A stretch of DNA of 64,000 nucleotides from Nipponacmea schrenckii (GCA_030562195.1 JAUJPP010000003.1:32928602-32992601); one strand, 5' to 3'; counted from the stretch's first letter, positions 34,867 to 46,320 are shown. Notes: a model not told the origin generated them from the letters alone. Numbers and translations: made by a program.

Positions 34867-34872
34867 AATAAA
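34867..34872 (+). terminator. Candidate METTL17 copy 1 polyadenylation signal
   Basis: An AATAAA about 775 bp after the stop codon. It is the first canonical signal I noticed after the tandem units. No transcript evidence. Confidence 0.35.
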
Positions 34873-34874
34873 CT

Positions 34875-35338
34875 AGAGTTGTACCCCGAACGGCACTGAA
34901 GCAGTGCGTTACATTACGGGAATGCAGCATTTAGAATTCAAAAAATGCAATTATGTATATGAATTGTTTCCTTAGATATTGACAAAGAGGTGTATTAGAA
35001 GAATATAAATTTTTTCTAAACATATGTTTTTTTACAAAACTTTGAATAAAACCAATTCTTGGTCTCTAAAGATGTTTCAGCGTGTGGACAGGTAGTCAAA
35101 CATTGTTAAACAGTGCCAAACACTCTGTTTTATGATGTTTGATTGTGTAGATCCTTCTTAATGGCTGATGTGAATTTGAAAGGAGTATGCAAGGAGATTC
35201 CTTCCAGTTTTCATCAAACATTATCAAACACAATCAAAGTGTGTGAACACCCAGTTGATGATGTTTGATCGTGTAGACAATGCTTAAATATACCGTACAA
35301 CGTATTAGATAGATAGAATAATGTATAAATATAAATTT
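34875..35338. other. Intergenic, with a weak two-unit repeat
   Basis: 35095-35155 and 35212-35279 share TCAAACATT(A/G)T(C/T)AAACA and GATGTTTGAT(T/C)GTGTAGA, each partly self-complementary. Otherwise featureless. Confidence 0.4.
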
Positions 35339-36494
35339 TTATACGCCCACATTATAATGTGGTCGTATATTGTCATCACCCCTGTTCGTCCGTCCGTCCG
35401 TCCGTCCATCCATCCACAATTGCTTGTGAACGTGCTAGAGACTACATTTTTTGTCGGATTTGAATAAAACTTGCTGTGATCATTTATATTGATGAGATCT
35501 TGGACAAGTTGGAATTTGGCGATTTTTCGATGAACGGTTTTTGAGTTATTGCTCTTGACTTAGTCAAAACGAGTCAAAATTGGCTTATGAATGCAATAGA
35601 GACAACAGTTTGAATGAAACTTGCTGTGATTATATATATTGAAGAAATCTCAGACAAGTTTGAAATTGGCAATTTTCAATAAACAGTTTTTGAGTTATTG
35701 TCCTTGACTTAGTCAAAAGGCGTTAAAATTGGCTTGTAAATGCTATAGAGACTACATTTTTCTTTGGATTTAAATGAAACTTGCTCTGATCATTTATATT
35801 GATGAGATCTTGGACAAATTCGAAAAAGGCGATTTTCGATGAATGGTTTTTGAGTTATTGCACTTGACTTAGTTAAAACACGTCAAAATTGGCTTGTGAA
35901 CGCGATAGAGATCACAATTTCCATTGGATTTGAATGAAATTTTGTGTCATTATTTATATTGATGAGATCTTAAACAATTTTGATAGTGACAATTTTTTGA
36001 TGAATGTTTTTTGAGTTATTGCCCTTGACTTAGTCAAAACAGACTTTTGAACACCACAGAGACCACAGTTTTCATCTGATTTGAATGAAATTTGGTGTGA
36101 TTATTGAAGTTGATGAGATCTTGGTCAAGTACGAAATTGACGATTTTTTGATAAACTGTTTTTGAGTTATTGCACTTGACTTGAATTGACACTGCGAAAT
36201 TGGCTTGTGATTGAGATAGACAATACAGTTTTCATTTGATTTGAATGAAATTTGATGTGATCATTTTTATTGGTGAGATCTTGAACAAGTTCAATAATTA
36301 CTATTTTTCGATGAACTATATTTGAGTTATTGCCCTTGACTTAGTCCAAACTCATGAAAATTATCTAGTAAATACAATAGAGACTAGGGTTTCATCTGAT
36401 ATGAATCAAATTTGGTGTGAACATTTATATTGATGAGAACTTGGATTAGACCTAAATAATGTTGGAGTTTCTGCCTGTGTTAAACAGAAAATAT
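35339..36494 (+). mobile_element. HINE/pearl-like element I (D subfamily), 3'-truncated
   Basis: The 5' palindrome ATACGCCCACATTATAATG then TGGTCGTAT, a TCCGTCCGTCC run, and about seven units as in element D. It stops after TTAAACAGAAAATATA without the terminal GGGCGTATCTTGC. Confidence 0.7.
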
Positions 36495-36914
36495 AATAAA
36501 TACAAGCTTTCTAAATGAAAACTAACAACAAAGTAACTAGGAAACTAGCCAAATTACTTAATGCTTAAATATAACTTAAGGTGAGTGATTTTAATTAACT
36601 TAAACACATTTAGCAGATGACAAAATACTAAAACCTACAAGACATAATTATGCCAACTGAGCAACAAAGAAACAACAAATACTGCTATATGAAAATATAT
36701 TACACCACTACAAATGTATAATGGTACATAAATATATACAAAATTATGAATAAAATTTTTTTTTTTTTATGGAATGAAGGATGGATATATTGCACGGTAC
36801 CTAAATGAATTTATATTATTATCCAAATATGTAAAATCAGAGTGGAGTGATTTCTAGCAGACTACCAAATTATCTATCATTATCTCTTTGTTTTTAGGTT
36901 TCACCCTATTACTC
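36495..36914. other. Intergenic, nothing recognised
   Basis: AT-rich and non-coding. Confidence 0.4.
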
Positions 36915-37812
36915 CATATAAATGTGAACATATGGATACACCCCACTATCCGTCCGTCCGTCAACAATTACTTGTGTACACGATACAGGCCAGAGTATTT
37001 ATCCGATTTGAATGAAACTTGGTATGGGTATTCATCTTGATAATATCTCGGACAATTTCGAAAAATGGCATGATTCCAGATGTCAGTTTATGAGTTATTG
37101 CATTTGATTAAATGAAATAATGTGAAAATTTACTTGTGTACGCAATAGAAGCTGTAGTTTTTATCCCATTTGAATGAAACTTGATATGTGTATTCATTTT
37201 GATAATATCTCGGACAAGTTCGAAAATGGAACGATTCCAGATGTCGGTTTATGAGTTATGGCCCTTGATTAAGTGAAAAAATGTTAGAATTTACTTGTGT
37301 ATGCAATAGAAGCTGTAGTTTTTATCCGATTTGAATGAAACTTGGTATGCTTGTGTACGCAATAGAAGCTGTAGTTTTTATCGGATTTGAATGAAACTTG
37401 GTAATGTTTATTCATCTTGATAATATCTCGGACAAGTTTGAAAATGGCACGATTCCAGATGTCGGTTTATGAGTTATGGCCCTTGATTAGATGGAAAAAC
37501 GTTGAAATTTACTTGTGTATGCAATAGAAGCTGTAGTTTTCATCCGATTTGAATGAAACTTGTTATGTGTATTCATCTTGATAATATCTCGCCAGATGTC
37601 TGTTTATGAGTTATTGCCCTTGATTAAATGAGAAAATGTTATTTTGAATGAAACTGGGTGTGTGTATTCATCTTAATAACATCTTGGACAAGTTAAAAAA
37701 TGGTGTGATTCCAGATGTCGGTTTTTGAGTTATTGACCTTGATTAAATAAAAAACATGGAATATTCTGTTTGCTGAAGTGGGCGTATGTTACCTTGCCTG
37801 GCAAGCTATCTT
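36915..37812 (+). mobile_element. HINE/pearl-like element J
   Basis: A degenerate 5' end (GGATACACCCCACTATCCGT), then about six units with TACTTGTGTACGCAATAGAA, GAATGAAACTTGGTATG and GATTCCAGATGTCGGTTTAT. The 3' end is GTGGGCGTATGTTACC with hairpin and CTATCTT. Its 3' part is duplicated at 39658-40110. Confidence 0.7.
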
Positions 37813-37813
37813 T

Positions 37814-38485
37814 AAACACTCAAAAACTTTTTAACAAGCATTATAAGCATATGTATGGACAGCTTATGTCAAGTACATTGAAATACTTGAAAATTATTAA
37901 GGTAAATGAAGGTCAAGGTCACTTGATATAGCCTTTTGAATTTTTTTAAAAACTAAAACGGGTACAAAAAAATTGTTGTCGACCATTATAGGCCTATGTG
38001 TGGATAGCTAATGTCAAGAACATTCTACTTGTAAAAATTCAGGGTCATTTAAGGTCAAGGTCATTTGATATAGCCTTATAATTTTTTTAAAAAAATCAAT
38101 CGGGGTTAAAAAAAATTTGTTAATGAAAATTCTGTTCCCAACAAATTTTAGATCAAGTAACAAGGTTTCAAATAACAGTCGTACAAATCGGAGAAAAATT
38201 AGCGGACTTGTTGAAGTTTTGCTAAATGTCACCGTTCTTTGATAACACATAAAATTTCACTTCCGGTTAGGATTTTTCCTCTAATTGGGTACTAATTATG
38301 GCTGATAGTTTATATGTATAGCTTTTGTACTCATTTCTTACATTCACCGGAGGTTGGGTCACCAAACGTGGTTCTGAAGTTCTCACGCAAAAACCGGAAG
38401 TGGTAGAAAAATTTTTATGTCTTTTTATTTCTATAGGCGACTCTATATTCAGTACTTTTCTATGTCTAATGAAAACAAAGAGTGG
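37814..38485 (+). repeat. Interspersed repeat R4, plus-strand copy
   Basis: Two ~155-bp units (GGTCAAGGTCA(C/T)TTGATATAGCC) followed by a body with TTCCCAACAAATTTTAGATC, CACCGTTCTTTGATAACACA, GGGTCACCAAACGTGGTTCT and CTCACGCAAAAACCGGAAGT. It matches the two halves of a minus-strand copy at 60235-60527 and 63588-64000. Confidence 0.65.
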
Positions 38486-38502
38486 CAAATTTCTAATTTG
38501 CC

Positions 38503-38660
38503 CCTCAATTGGCTTGTGAACACGATAGAGACTACAGTTTTCATCGGATTTAAATGAAATTTGCTGTGATCATTTATATTGATGAGCTATAGCGACTGTA
38601 ACAGTTTTCATCTGATTTGATTATGTTGTGATCATTTATATTGACGAGATCTTGGACAGG
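38503..38660 (+). mobile_element. HINE-like D-subfamily fragment
   Basis: One and a half units (GGCTTGTGAACACGATAGAG, ATTTGCTGTGATCATTTATA) with no ends. Confidence 0.6.
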
Positions 38661-38929
38661 TTCGATATTGACTATTTTTGGTTTGGATTAAACAGTATTT
38701 ATTATAGACAATATACAAACAAATATAGGCCTACATATTACATAAATCAATGGTGCGATACAGAGACAAGCTTGAAGCTTATATTATTCTGTCTCAATTG
38801 TAAATTTACACAGAATTTGATTATGAAAAGAAGAGAAATAAAATATAATAGAACTATTTACAGAAAGCGGAATATGTAAGGGAAACTAGTCTCACAAGAG
38901 TCCCTGACCAAATGCTTCATGGGTAACCG

Positions 38930-38937
38930 TGACGTCA
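38930..38937. promoter_or_regulatory. Perfect CRE palindrome TGACGTCA
   Basis: Lies upstream of the candidate small exons at 39416 and 41044. A chance match cannot be excluded. Confidence 0.25.
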
Positions 38938-39415
38938 GACTGTGATGTCGTTTGGTGAAGCCTGAGTGACATTTGTTCACAGTTTTCAATCCTTGTAAAT
39001 CCTTGGTAAGTTGTAACCAATAGCCGATCAAGAATTCTCAGCTTTGATTGGTAAGTAACTTTGGATCTTTTAAAAGGTTTTATTTCCTACTAGGGTTATT
39101 CTAGAGCTAAGTTTCAAACTTGATGTTGTTCCTTAACAAACAACAAAAGTTGTACTTTCAAAAGAAGCTAACATGAAATAATCATTTGTTGAAATACAGT
39201 AAAAAGATCTTTCATATTATTATGAGTCAATCAGTTTGTAAATATAAATGGGTAGTATCCGGGTCAAATACAACCTAGTTACAAATCAAATGATATTCGA
39301 TTTTCTAACATAAATCTACTAGAACAAAGTGCAATTTTAAGAATAAAGGGGTTGATATTGTTATAGTATTTTAATTGTATTTTGATCTCGCATACTTTTT
39401 TGTCTTTCTTTCCAG

Positions 39416-39448
39416 ATGAAATATCAAGGCCCATTGTTCGATTTGCTG
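39416..39448 (+). CDS. Candidate 33-nt exon, copy a
   Basis: Strong acceptor TTTCTTTCCAG and donor G/GTAAGT. In phase it reads (D)EISRPIVRFA and joins exactly in frame to 41044-41102. If instead read through, the frame reaches TAG at 39544-39546 with AATAAA at 39614-39619. No gene recognised and no upstream exon found. Confidence 0.35.
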
Positions 39449-39657
39449 GTAAGTCCATGAATAAGGGAAGGAATGATTTTACCAAGTTGCCGACGAAACC
39501 AATATTGCTGTTACAACAGAATTATTTAAATCTTTTGAAATTTTAGTTTCTTTTCATTTTTTCTACATACTGTGCCTGTAGTTTTTATATTTTTGTTAAG
39601 AGTCGTAACATCCAATAAATAGTTCGTTGTAACATTCTACATGAATAGTGGTAAAAG

Positions 39658-40915
39658 TAATAGAAGCTGTAGTTTTTATCTGATTTGAATGAAACTTGGT
39701 AATGTTTATTCATCTTGATAATATCTCGGACAAGTTTGAAAATGGCACGATTCCAGATGTCGGTTTATGAGTTATGGCCCTTGATTAGATGGAAAAACGT
39801 TGAAATTTACTTGTGTATGCAATAGAAGCTGTAGTTTTCATCCGATTTGAATGAAACTTGTTATGTGTATTCATCTTGATAATATCTCGCCAGATGTCTG
39901 TTTATGAGTTATTGCCCTTGATTAAATGAGAAAATGTTATTTTGAATGAAACTGGGTGTGTGTATTCATCTTAATAACATCTTGGACAAGTTAAAAAATG
40001 GTGTGATTCCAGATGTCGGTTTTTGAGTTATTGACCTTGATTAAATAAAAAACATGGAATATTCTGTTTGCTGAAGTGGGCGTATGTTACCTTGCCTGGC
40101 AAGCTATCTTTAAACACTCAAAAACTTTTTAACAAGCATTATAAGCATATGTATGGACAGCTTATGTCAAGTACATTGAAATACTTGAAAATTATTAAGG
40201 TAAATGAAGGTCAAGGTCACTTGATATAGCCTTTTGAATTTTTTAAAATCTAAAAGGGAAAAAAATGTTGTAACCAATAGGCCGATCAAGAATTCTCAGC
40301 TTCTGATTGGTAAAACTTGGATCTTTTAAAAGGTATTTATTTACCTACTAGGGTTATTCTAGAGCTAAGTTTCAAACTTGATGTTGTTCCTTAACAAACA
40401 ACAAAAGTTGTACTTTCAAAAGAAGCTAACATGAAATAATCATTTGTTGAAATACAGTAAAAAGATCTTTCATATTATTATGAGTCAATCAGTTTGTAAA
40501 TATAAATGGGTAGTATCCGGGTCAAATACAACCTAGTTACAAATCAAATGATATTCGATTTTCTAACATAAATCTACTAGAACAAAGTGCAATTTTAAGA
40601 ATAAAGGGGTTGATATTGTTATAGTATTTTAATTGTATTTTGATCTCGCATACTTTTTTGTCTTTCTTTCCAGATGAAATATCAAGGCCCATTGTTCGAT
40701 TTGCTGGTAAGTCCATGAATAAGGGAAGGAATGATTTTACCAAGTTGCCGACGAAACCAATATTGCTGTTACAACAGAATTATTTAAATCTTTTGAAATT
40801 TTAGTTTCTTTTCATTTTTTCTACATACTGTGCCTGTAGTTTTTATATTTTTGTTAAGAGTCGTAACATCCAATAAATAGTTCGTTGTAACATTCTACAT
40901 GAATAGTGGTAAAAG
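39658..40915 (+). repeat. Second, internally deleted copy of the tandem duplication
   Basis: Almost identical to its source, with small differences clustered around 40250-40350. Contains the 3' end of element J, a fragment of R4, and the duplicated 33-nt candidate exon. Confidence 0.7.
40674..40706 (+). CDS. Candidate 33-nt exon, copy b
   Basis: Identical to 39416-39448, including splice sites and flanks. The length is a multiple of 3 with the same phase at both ends, so one or both copies could be included without breaking the frame. A matching AATAAA lies at 40872-40877. Confidence 0.33.
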
Positions 40916-41043
40916 TCATATCTTACAAATAGCTTCGTGTTTTTATTAACAATATGTTGCATTTTGCATACCTTTAATTACTGTAATGCCCAATAAACTA
41001 TCAAACGAACATGTTTTTCTTTTTACTTTTTGACCCGCTTTAG

Positions 41044-41102
41044 TATCAAGATTGATCGAGAATGGAGCTCTCAAATTGGACCAACCTAAAGATGTATATT
41101 AA
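41044..41102 (+). CDS. Candidate terminal exon of an unrecognised gene
   Basis: The acceptor is a T-rich tract ending CCGCTTTAG. Taking one base from the preceding candidate exon it reads VSRLIENGALKLDQPKDVY then TAA. The joined C-terminus, EISRPIVRFA plus this, looks protein-like but I cannot name it. Alternatively both are chance or pseudogene pieces. Confidence 0.33.
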
Positions 41103-41254
41103 CCCTGAACAGACGCATTGAAGCAAGCGTACAAGAAGAATTGTGCATCTATGAGACATTTTGATGAAAAGTAGAAATTCTGTTGAGCGTTGACTTATCC
41201 GAGACGGACTTTACTCCCATGTAGTCAATGACCACATTCAAACGTCATTTCACT

Positions 41255-41490
41255 GAGTCAAATACCCAGAAAAGCAGTTATTATGATAGCATGACTCGTC
41301 TTTGACAAATTTCTAACGGGTCAATCTGTATTTTAGATTAGTCGGTTAACTCACTGTTAACCCGCTTCTGTGAGTCAATATTAACTCCTAGATTAGTCAT
41401 TTTGACTCGTCGACGAGTCATTTGTTAAGTGAGTCAATAGACTCACAAATTGCTCGTTATTGAGTATACAGACTCATCTGTAAATGAGTC
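41255..41490. promoter_or_regulatory. Cluster of GAGTCA/TGACTC motifs
   Basis: Eight or more GAGTCA/TGACTC hexamers or close variants: 41255, 41292, 41372, 41403, 41415, 41431, 41471 (GACTCA) and 41485 (TGAGTC). TGACTCGTCGACGAGTCA at 41403-41420 is an 18-bp perfect palindrome. The hexamer is the half-core of AP-1/GCN4-type bZIP sites. It could be a regulatory cluster or a degenerate satellite. Confidence 0.4.
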
Positions 41491-42035
41491 CTAAACGAGT
41501 GGTTTTATGGAAGTCAAAACCTCATGTAAATGAGTACATTTACTCATGATTGTCTTAATTATTTTTCTGTGTAGATTGTTCCAGATTTGTACAATAGATG
41601 GGAGAAAAGATGATTTGTACTGTTTATGCCAAGGAATAGTTCGAAGAAGGTGATTGCTTCTGATGCCGTATGGGTTTACAGTCGAAATATTGGGTGGTAC
41701 CCGAATGCTCAGATATTGAGGTGTTAGACTATGAACCATTTTATAAAATAAAATTACTTTTTGAGAAAAGCGACGATCACTTAAACTTGAAAAACCTGAT
41801 TCTTTATATAACACTGAGTGGGAAGTTCCACGAACAAGACCTGTTATAGTGCGAATGGCGTCCAAATTGATATTTTTCTAATTTAGTTGCGTCTTTTTTG
41901 TACAGTTATTCCATAGAACATCAGCGTAATCTAGTATTGGTAAAATAAATTGTGTATAGAGAGTTTCAAGGGATTTTCTGGAGAGTCTGTATTTCAAGCT
42001 ACGAAGGTAGTCAGTCATTTTAGAGGTTTTAGAAA
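41491..42035 (-). pseudogene. LINE RT C-terminal region
   Basis: YRLSRKSLETLYTQFILPIL, DYADVLWNNCT, an in-frame stop, then NLDAIRTITGLVRGTSHSVL, LYKESGFSSLSDRR and FLPSIVQIWNNL; this is the usual order after the RT of Jockey/CR1-type elements. Confidence 0.75.
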
Positions 42036-42835
42036 TTAAAAAGTCAATGTGAGTCCAGTCCAGGAACCGGTCTTATTAAAAATAACACCTAAATGTTTAT
42101 GTTCATCTGAGTCATTTAAGACTATATTATTAACATTAAGCGTAAATAGTGAGGGTTCGTGTTTTCTTGAAAAGGTCATGCATTTAGTTTTATGAGGATT
42201 AGAATTTATCTTCCACAAATTAGACCACTTGTGAATCGTATCTAAATCGTGATTAAGGGTGTTACGGCACCCCACTTTATCATTAATAATGAGATAAAGT
42301 GAGGTGTCGTCGGCAAAAAGTCTAATATTCGAAGTGATGTCTTTAGTTATGTCATTTATGTAAATTAAAAATAATAATGGCCATAAAACCGAACCTTGCA
42401 GAACCATGGCTTTTAACGATTGGCTTCTTGAAGTTGAGATTTGATTACAACAGATTGATTTATGTATTCAATATAATTCTGTCAAAGTTTTAAAAGATTA
42501 CCTCTTATTCCAATAGTGTTCAGTTTGTGTGTGAGACCTTTAAACCAGCTTTTGTTAAAAGCTCGACTAATGTCTGAAAATACCCTCTTTATTTCTTTCC
42601 CACTATCTAGAGTTTTTAAAATTTGATCATATATTCCAATTAATTGAAATACAGCTGAATCTTTTCGAACAAATCCAGACTGGAATTGAGACAAGATGTG
42701 ATTATGAGTTAAAAAGTTGTAAATATGATTATACATGAGCCTTTCAAAAACTTTCCCAAGAAAACTAATCAAAGAAATAGGTCGATAATTTGAACAAATG
42801 CTAGGATTGTCTTTTTTGAAAAATGGTATCACGTT
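42036..42835 (-). pseudogene. LINE reverse transcriptase, degenerate
   Basis: ANVIPFFKK, then NYRPISLISFLGKVFERLMY, LSQFQSGFVRKDSA, GSVLWPLLFLIYINDI and the catalytic box FADD (in IRLFADDTSLYLI). The frame breaks between 42408 and 42482 and upstream sequence is missing, so it cannot be active. Confidence 0.85.
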
Positions 42836-42844
42836 GGCAGTTGT

Positions 42845-43620
42845 GTGGGGCGACGGTTGTTTAGATCCAACAGCTTATCTGCCACCAGTGTTGGGGAATT
42901 GGGGTGACGTTAGAGGCACCTAGTAGAGGGTCATAATTCTGGCGAGTTATAATCAATTTTATTCATTGAACATTTTTTTGTTTTAAAGATTAATGTATTT
43001 GTATTATCATTTGTACTTGGGTTTTATTTCATTCCAGAAGATATACTTTCGTTTCGATATCCCTAACAGGTTCAAAGTATAGATAAAACACTTGCAGCGG
43101 GACAACTGTTTCATGTGTAAATGTTTAACCACTCCAGATTTTACTAGAAACCTTTAGTTTCGTTTACAGGTCTTTTATACACAGTTGCACACGAAGCGGC
43201 AAGTTGGGCATTATCGAATCCACCGGCAAGTAAACACGCCGCTTCTGTTGTTCAGCATTGAATTCATTGCCATCCTTAGCATAGTCGTAAATTTCCGTAA
43301 GAGGTCAGCTCCACCCACTAATATGCATACTTGCCCGAACTCTCGGTCCAAAATGACAAATGTAACATCTACATTAATTGTACAATCGACATTTCACACA
43401 TCGTCATTTCAACATCGGCAACATTTACACTTGTAAAGTTGACAAATCGACAATTGAACTTGTAATGAACATTTACAAATCGAGCTCAAAATTACCAATT
43501 TGAACTTTTACACCTTGACAAATGTATTTTCACAAATGCACTTCAACAAATCGAAATATACACTTTGTCACTTTGCAACGAAATGAATGTTGATGTCAAA
43601 ACAACTCCATATTAAAAATA
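42845..43620. other. Foreign segment inside the LINE
   Basis: Replaces the expected RT segment between GDLPPL and ANVIPFFKK. 43330-43600 is a degenerate short-period repeat built on ACAAAT(G/C)(G/T)A and GACATTT. A related, oppositely oriented texture occurs at 49890-50060. The 83-codon plus-strand ORF at 43185-43436 is unconvincing. Confidence 0.45.
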
Positions 43621-44004
43621 AGGGGAGGTAAATCACCATTCTCATTTTCAACTTGGGCTTGACTTGCAAAATATTCATTAAAAACATCGGCTTTACTTAC
43701 ATCTGAATAAAATACGTTACCATTAGATAAAATAGGGTGGATATCTTTTATAGAATTGCCTTTCTTGGATAAAACATTAGTTGATAGTCTCCACCAGTTC
43801 CGATCTTTGAAGTTTATATTATCTAGTTTAGAATTTTATTCTTGTTTTACTCGTCTTATCTCTAAGGTAACTAAGTTTCTATACTTTCTTAATTCGTGCC
43901 AGTGATGAGGGAGGTTTGAGATTTTAGCAGTTTTATGAATTCTATTTGGTTATTTGCGCATAATTCTACGCAAATAACCATTCATCCATTCTGCATCGCT
44001 TGGT
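43621..44004 (-). pseudogene. LINE linker between endonuclease and RT
   Basis: Reads NWWRLSTNVLSKKGNSIKDI and then VSKADVFNEYFASQAQVENE, typical of the segment before the RT domain (the conserved FNEYFAS), with interrupting stops. Confidence 0.65.
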
Positions 44005-44896
44005 CTAATTAAAACTGTTTATGATGTGTATATAGATTAATCCCTTCTGTGATTTTTTAGAAATAAAATTGGCATAACCGTAAGCATCAGTTATATCAGA
44101 GTAAGCATCCCAGTTAAGGTTTGAAAATTGCGAGTTAAGTTGAGTGGGATTAAAATCGTCATTATAGTTCCATATGGTTCTATAAACAGATTTTTTGACA
44201 TGTTTATGAAATTTAACGTTTACTGTAATAGGGCAGTGGTCGCTAATTGTACAAGGTAGGATCTCGGTTGACTCAATAAAATCAGGGCATTTAACAATGA
44301 TGAAGTCTAAAAGTGTGGCGGACTTATCGGTAATGCGAGTAGGACTAGCAATAAGTTGATGACAATTGAAACGATGTATAAAATAATGCAAGGGACTGTT
44401 ATGGATAGTTAAAAAATTAATATTAAAATCACCTAGGATTATCAAATTTCTATTCAAGTCTCTAGCAGTGTCTAAGCTATCTTCTATTAGATCCCACATA
44501 AGCATGATAAGCTGAAGGAGGTCTGTAAAAAACGCCAATTAAGTAACTTATATTATTATAAATAATTTCACACCGTACAGTTTCGATGTCAAGATACAAA
44601 GGTCAGGTCGGGGTTTAAAAAAAATTGTATCACGTATGTATAAAGCAACCTCTTGTGCCTGTGGCTCTGTTATGCAGAATGGGTGAAAGGTAGCCCGGTA
44701 AAAGTAATGAATCTAAGTCCGTAGCTGAAGTTTCTGAAAATGATAAGACATCAATATCTGAGAATTCTGCGGTGATGAGATCTAATTTGGGCATGAGGGA
44801 ATGGGCGTTCAGATGGATAATACTTACTGAGTTTGTGCCAGGATTCTGATTGTAAAGAATGTAAATATCCAAGTAAAGTTGAGATACAAACGACAA
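44005..44896 (-). pseudogene. LINE AP-like endonuclease, frameshifted
   Basis: The first part (44630-44896) has SVSIIHLNAHSLMPKLDLI and DVLSFSET. Next comes LIGVFYRPPSAYHAYVG near 44490-44560 in another frame. The last part (44005-44538) has NLIILGDFNINF, ASPTRITDKSATLLDFI and ISDHCPITV. GDFN and SDHCP are hallmark catalytic motifs of this endonuclease family. Confidence 0.8.
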
Positions 44897-44900
44897 AGGG

Positions 44901-45361
44901 ATTTGCGATACATTTTAGACTGATTTTGTTAGGAGCAAAAATAAACAAAAACAAACTATACACATCCTCATGTAGACTAACGATAAACAATATACCGAAT
45001 AATTTCGAGCATCACAAGGAACTGATTCGGCCAGGATGAGAGAAGGGTTGTAAAAGAGAGACTGAAAAGAAGGAAAATAAACATATGTACATATTGTAGA
45101 ATCAAGTAATTAAATAAGCACAAACAAGTAAAAGATATTATACATATAAACACATTGTAAACATTGGTGAGGTGTAAATGGTGGCATGGTGATAGGAGCC
45201 CTTTAATAGCCGTCGCGGTAAGCACGTGCAAACTGCACTGGAATCAGTCGGGTGACCATTTCACATGTTGATCAGCCGTTAGGAATGTTATTGGTATAAC
45301 GGTACAATAATTAACTGTACACGGGTGAAACTATCGACTATTTTTCGATGAACAGTTTTTT
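44901..45361. other. Intergenic, nothing recognised
   Basis: No repeat partner or coding sequence identified. Confidence 0.4.
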
Positions 45362-45546
45362 TATACGCCCACATTATAATGTTGTCGTATATTGTCACCC
45401 CTGTCTGTCTGTCAGTCCGTCCGTTCACAATTGCTTGTGAATGCGATAGAGACTACAGTTTTCATCGGATTTATATGAAACTTGCTGTGATCGAGGTCTC
45501 GGACAAGTTTGAAATTGGCGATTTTGCGATTAAAGGTTTTTGATTT
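45362..45546 (+). mobile_element. HINE-like D-subfamily 5' fragment
   Basis: ATACGCCCACATTATAATG then TTGTCGTAT, CCGTCCGTTC and one unit, cut off at GATTAAAGGTTTTTGAT. Confidence 0.65.
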
Positions 45547-46160
45547 CGGGGAAGGGAGGTTTTGAATCTCCCAGATGTAGGCCTACCTAGGGTTGAACAA
45601 ATATTTCATTAAGAAATTGAAACAGATGGCAAATGAATTGGTGTCCATCTTCTGACCCGTTGACTTTGTTGGGAAATTATGGTCTATATGTGGACTTAGT
45701 ACAGTAAAACATTCTATGCTAATGATTGAACGAATTTAGTCCGTTCTATTTTTAGATACCCTCTATCCCCCTTTCTTTGTGGGTTTTTGCATGCCATTTT
45801 TGACTAATTTTTTGTCTAGATTTGAAATTTGATGTCTGCAATTTTCTTTTCTTTCAGAATTTCTGAGATAATGAGAAATTTAATTGGCAGAAGGTTATTT
45901 CTAAAAAAAAAAGTGGTTTTATGTGCAGTGACAGTCAAGCGGATGTTGATAATGTAGTGATTTACTTTCGTTTTGACTAGTAAAAAATTTTCATGGTCGT
46001 GCTATATTGAATTTTTTTACAGAAACCAAGTATTGGCCAGACTTTTTTGTGAGATATTGGAAAGTTTTCAACCAGATTTCTTGAAAAAGTTGTAGAAGGT
46101 TGAATTTCGTGATTTAACACGGAAATGGATGGCAAATGAATTTGTGGACATGATACGACT
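45547..46160. other. Upstream region of METTL17 copy 2
   Basis: Non-coding. GATGGCAAATGAATT occurs twice (about 45625 and 46127), an old local duplication. Confidence 0.4.
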
Positions 46161-46164
46161 GCTT

Positions 46165-46320
46165 GTTACTATTAATATATTATATCGACGTAGTCTCGAA
46201 TAATACCGATAAATGTTATTACTTGAAGGACAATCTGGAAAGCGAAGACTTGGTTAGGGCCTACTATCAGAATTTTTGACCAATCAGAGAAGAAATTAGT
46301 ATTTTTTGCGTTTCAGCAAC
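46165..46320 (+). promoter_or_regulatory. METTL17 copy 2 proximal promoter with CCAAT box
   Basis: Homologous to 2840-3000, sharing TAGTCTCGAA, ATAAATGTTATTA, TTTTTGACCAATCAGA and CAGCAACATGGCG. The CCAAT at 46280-46284 is 41 nt before the ATG. The similarity fades near 46150, which may mark the 5' edge of the gene duplication. Confidence 0.5.

Larger units (their letters stand above)
37366..39657 (+). repeat. Parent unit of a tandem duplication
   Basis: 37366-37957 reappears at 39658-40255, and 39014-39657 reappears at 40266-40915. The simplest reading is a tandem duplication of 37366-39657, with 37958-39013 then lost from the second copy. The junction AAAAGT/AATAGAAGCTG is at 39657/39658. 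Confidence 0.7.
41491..44900 (-). mobile_element. Decayed non-LTR retrotransposon (Jockey/CR1-like)
   Basis: Reading from 44900 down: AP-type endonuclease, linker, reverse transcriptase and C-terminal domain, in canonical order but with several frameshifts and stops. About 775 bp at 42845-43620 replace the first part of the RT. The exact clade cannot be set without a tree. No target duplication or poly(A) tail was identified. Confidence 0.82.

Noticed and set aside
38980..39004. Possible exon ending at CCTTG/GTAAGT before the 33-nt candidate exon
   Set aside because: The phase needed to join 39416 contains an in-frame TAA, so it cannot be the upstream exon.
42036..44896. Active retrotransposon genes
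   Set aside because: Frameshifts, in-frame stops and the replaced RT segment show it is dead.
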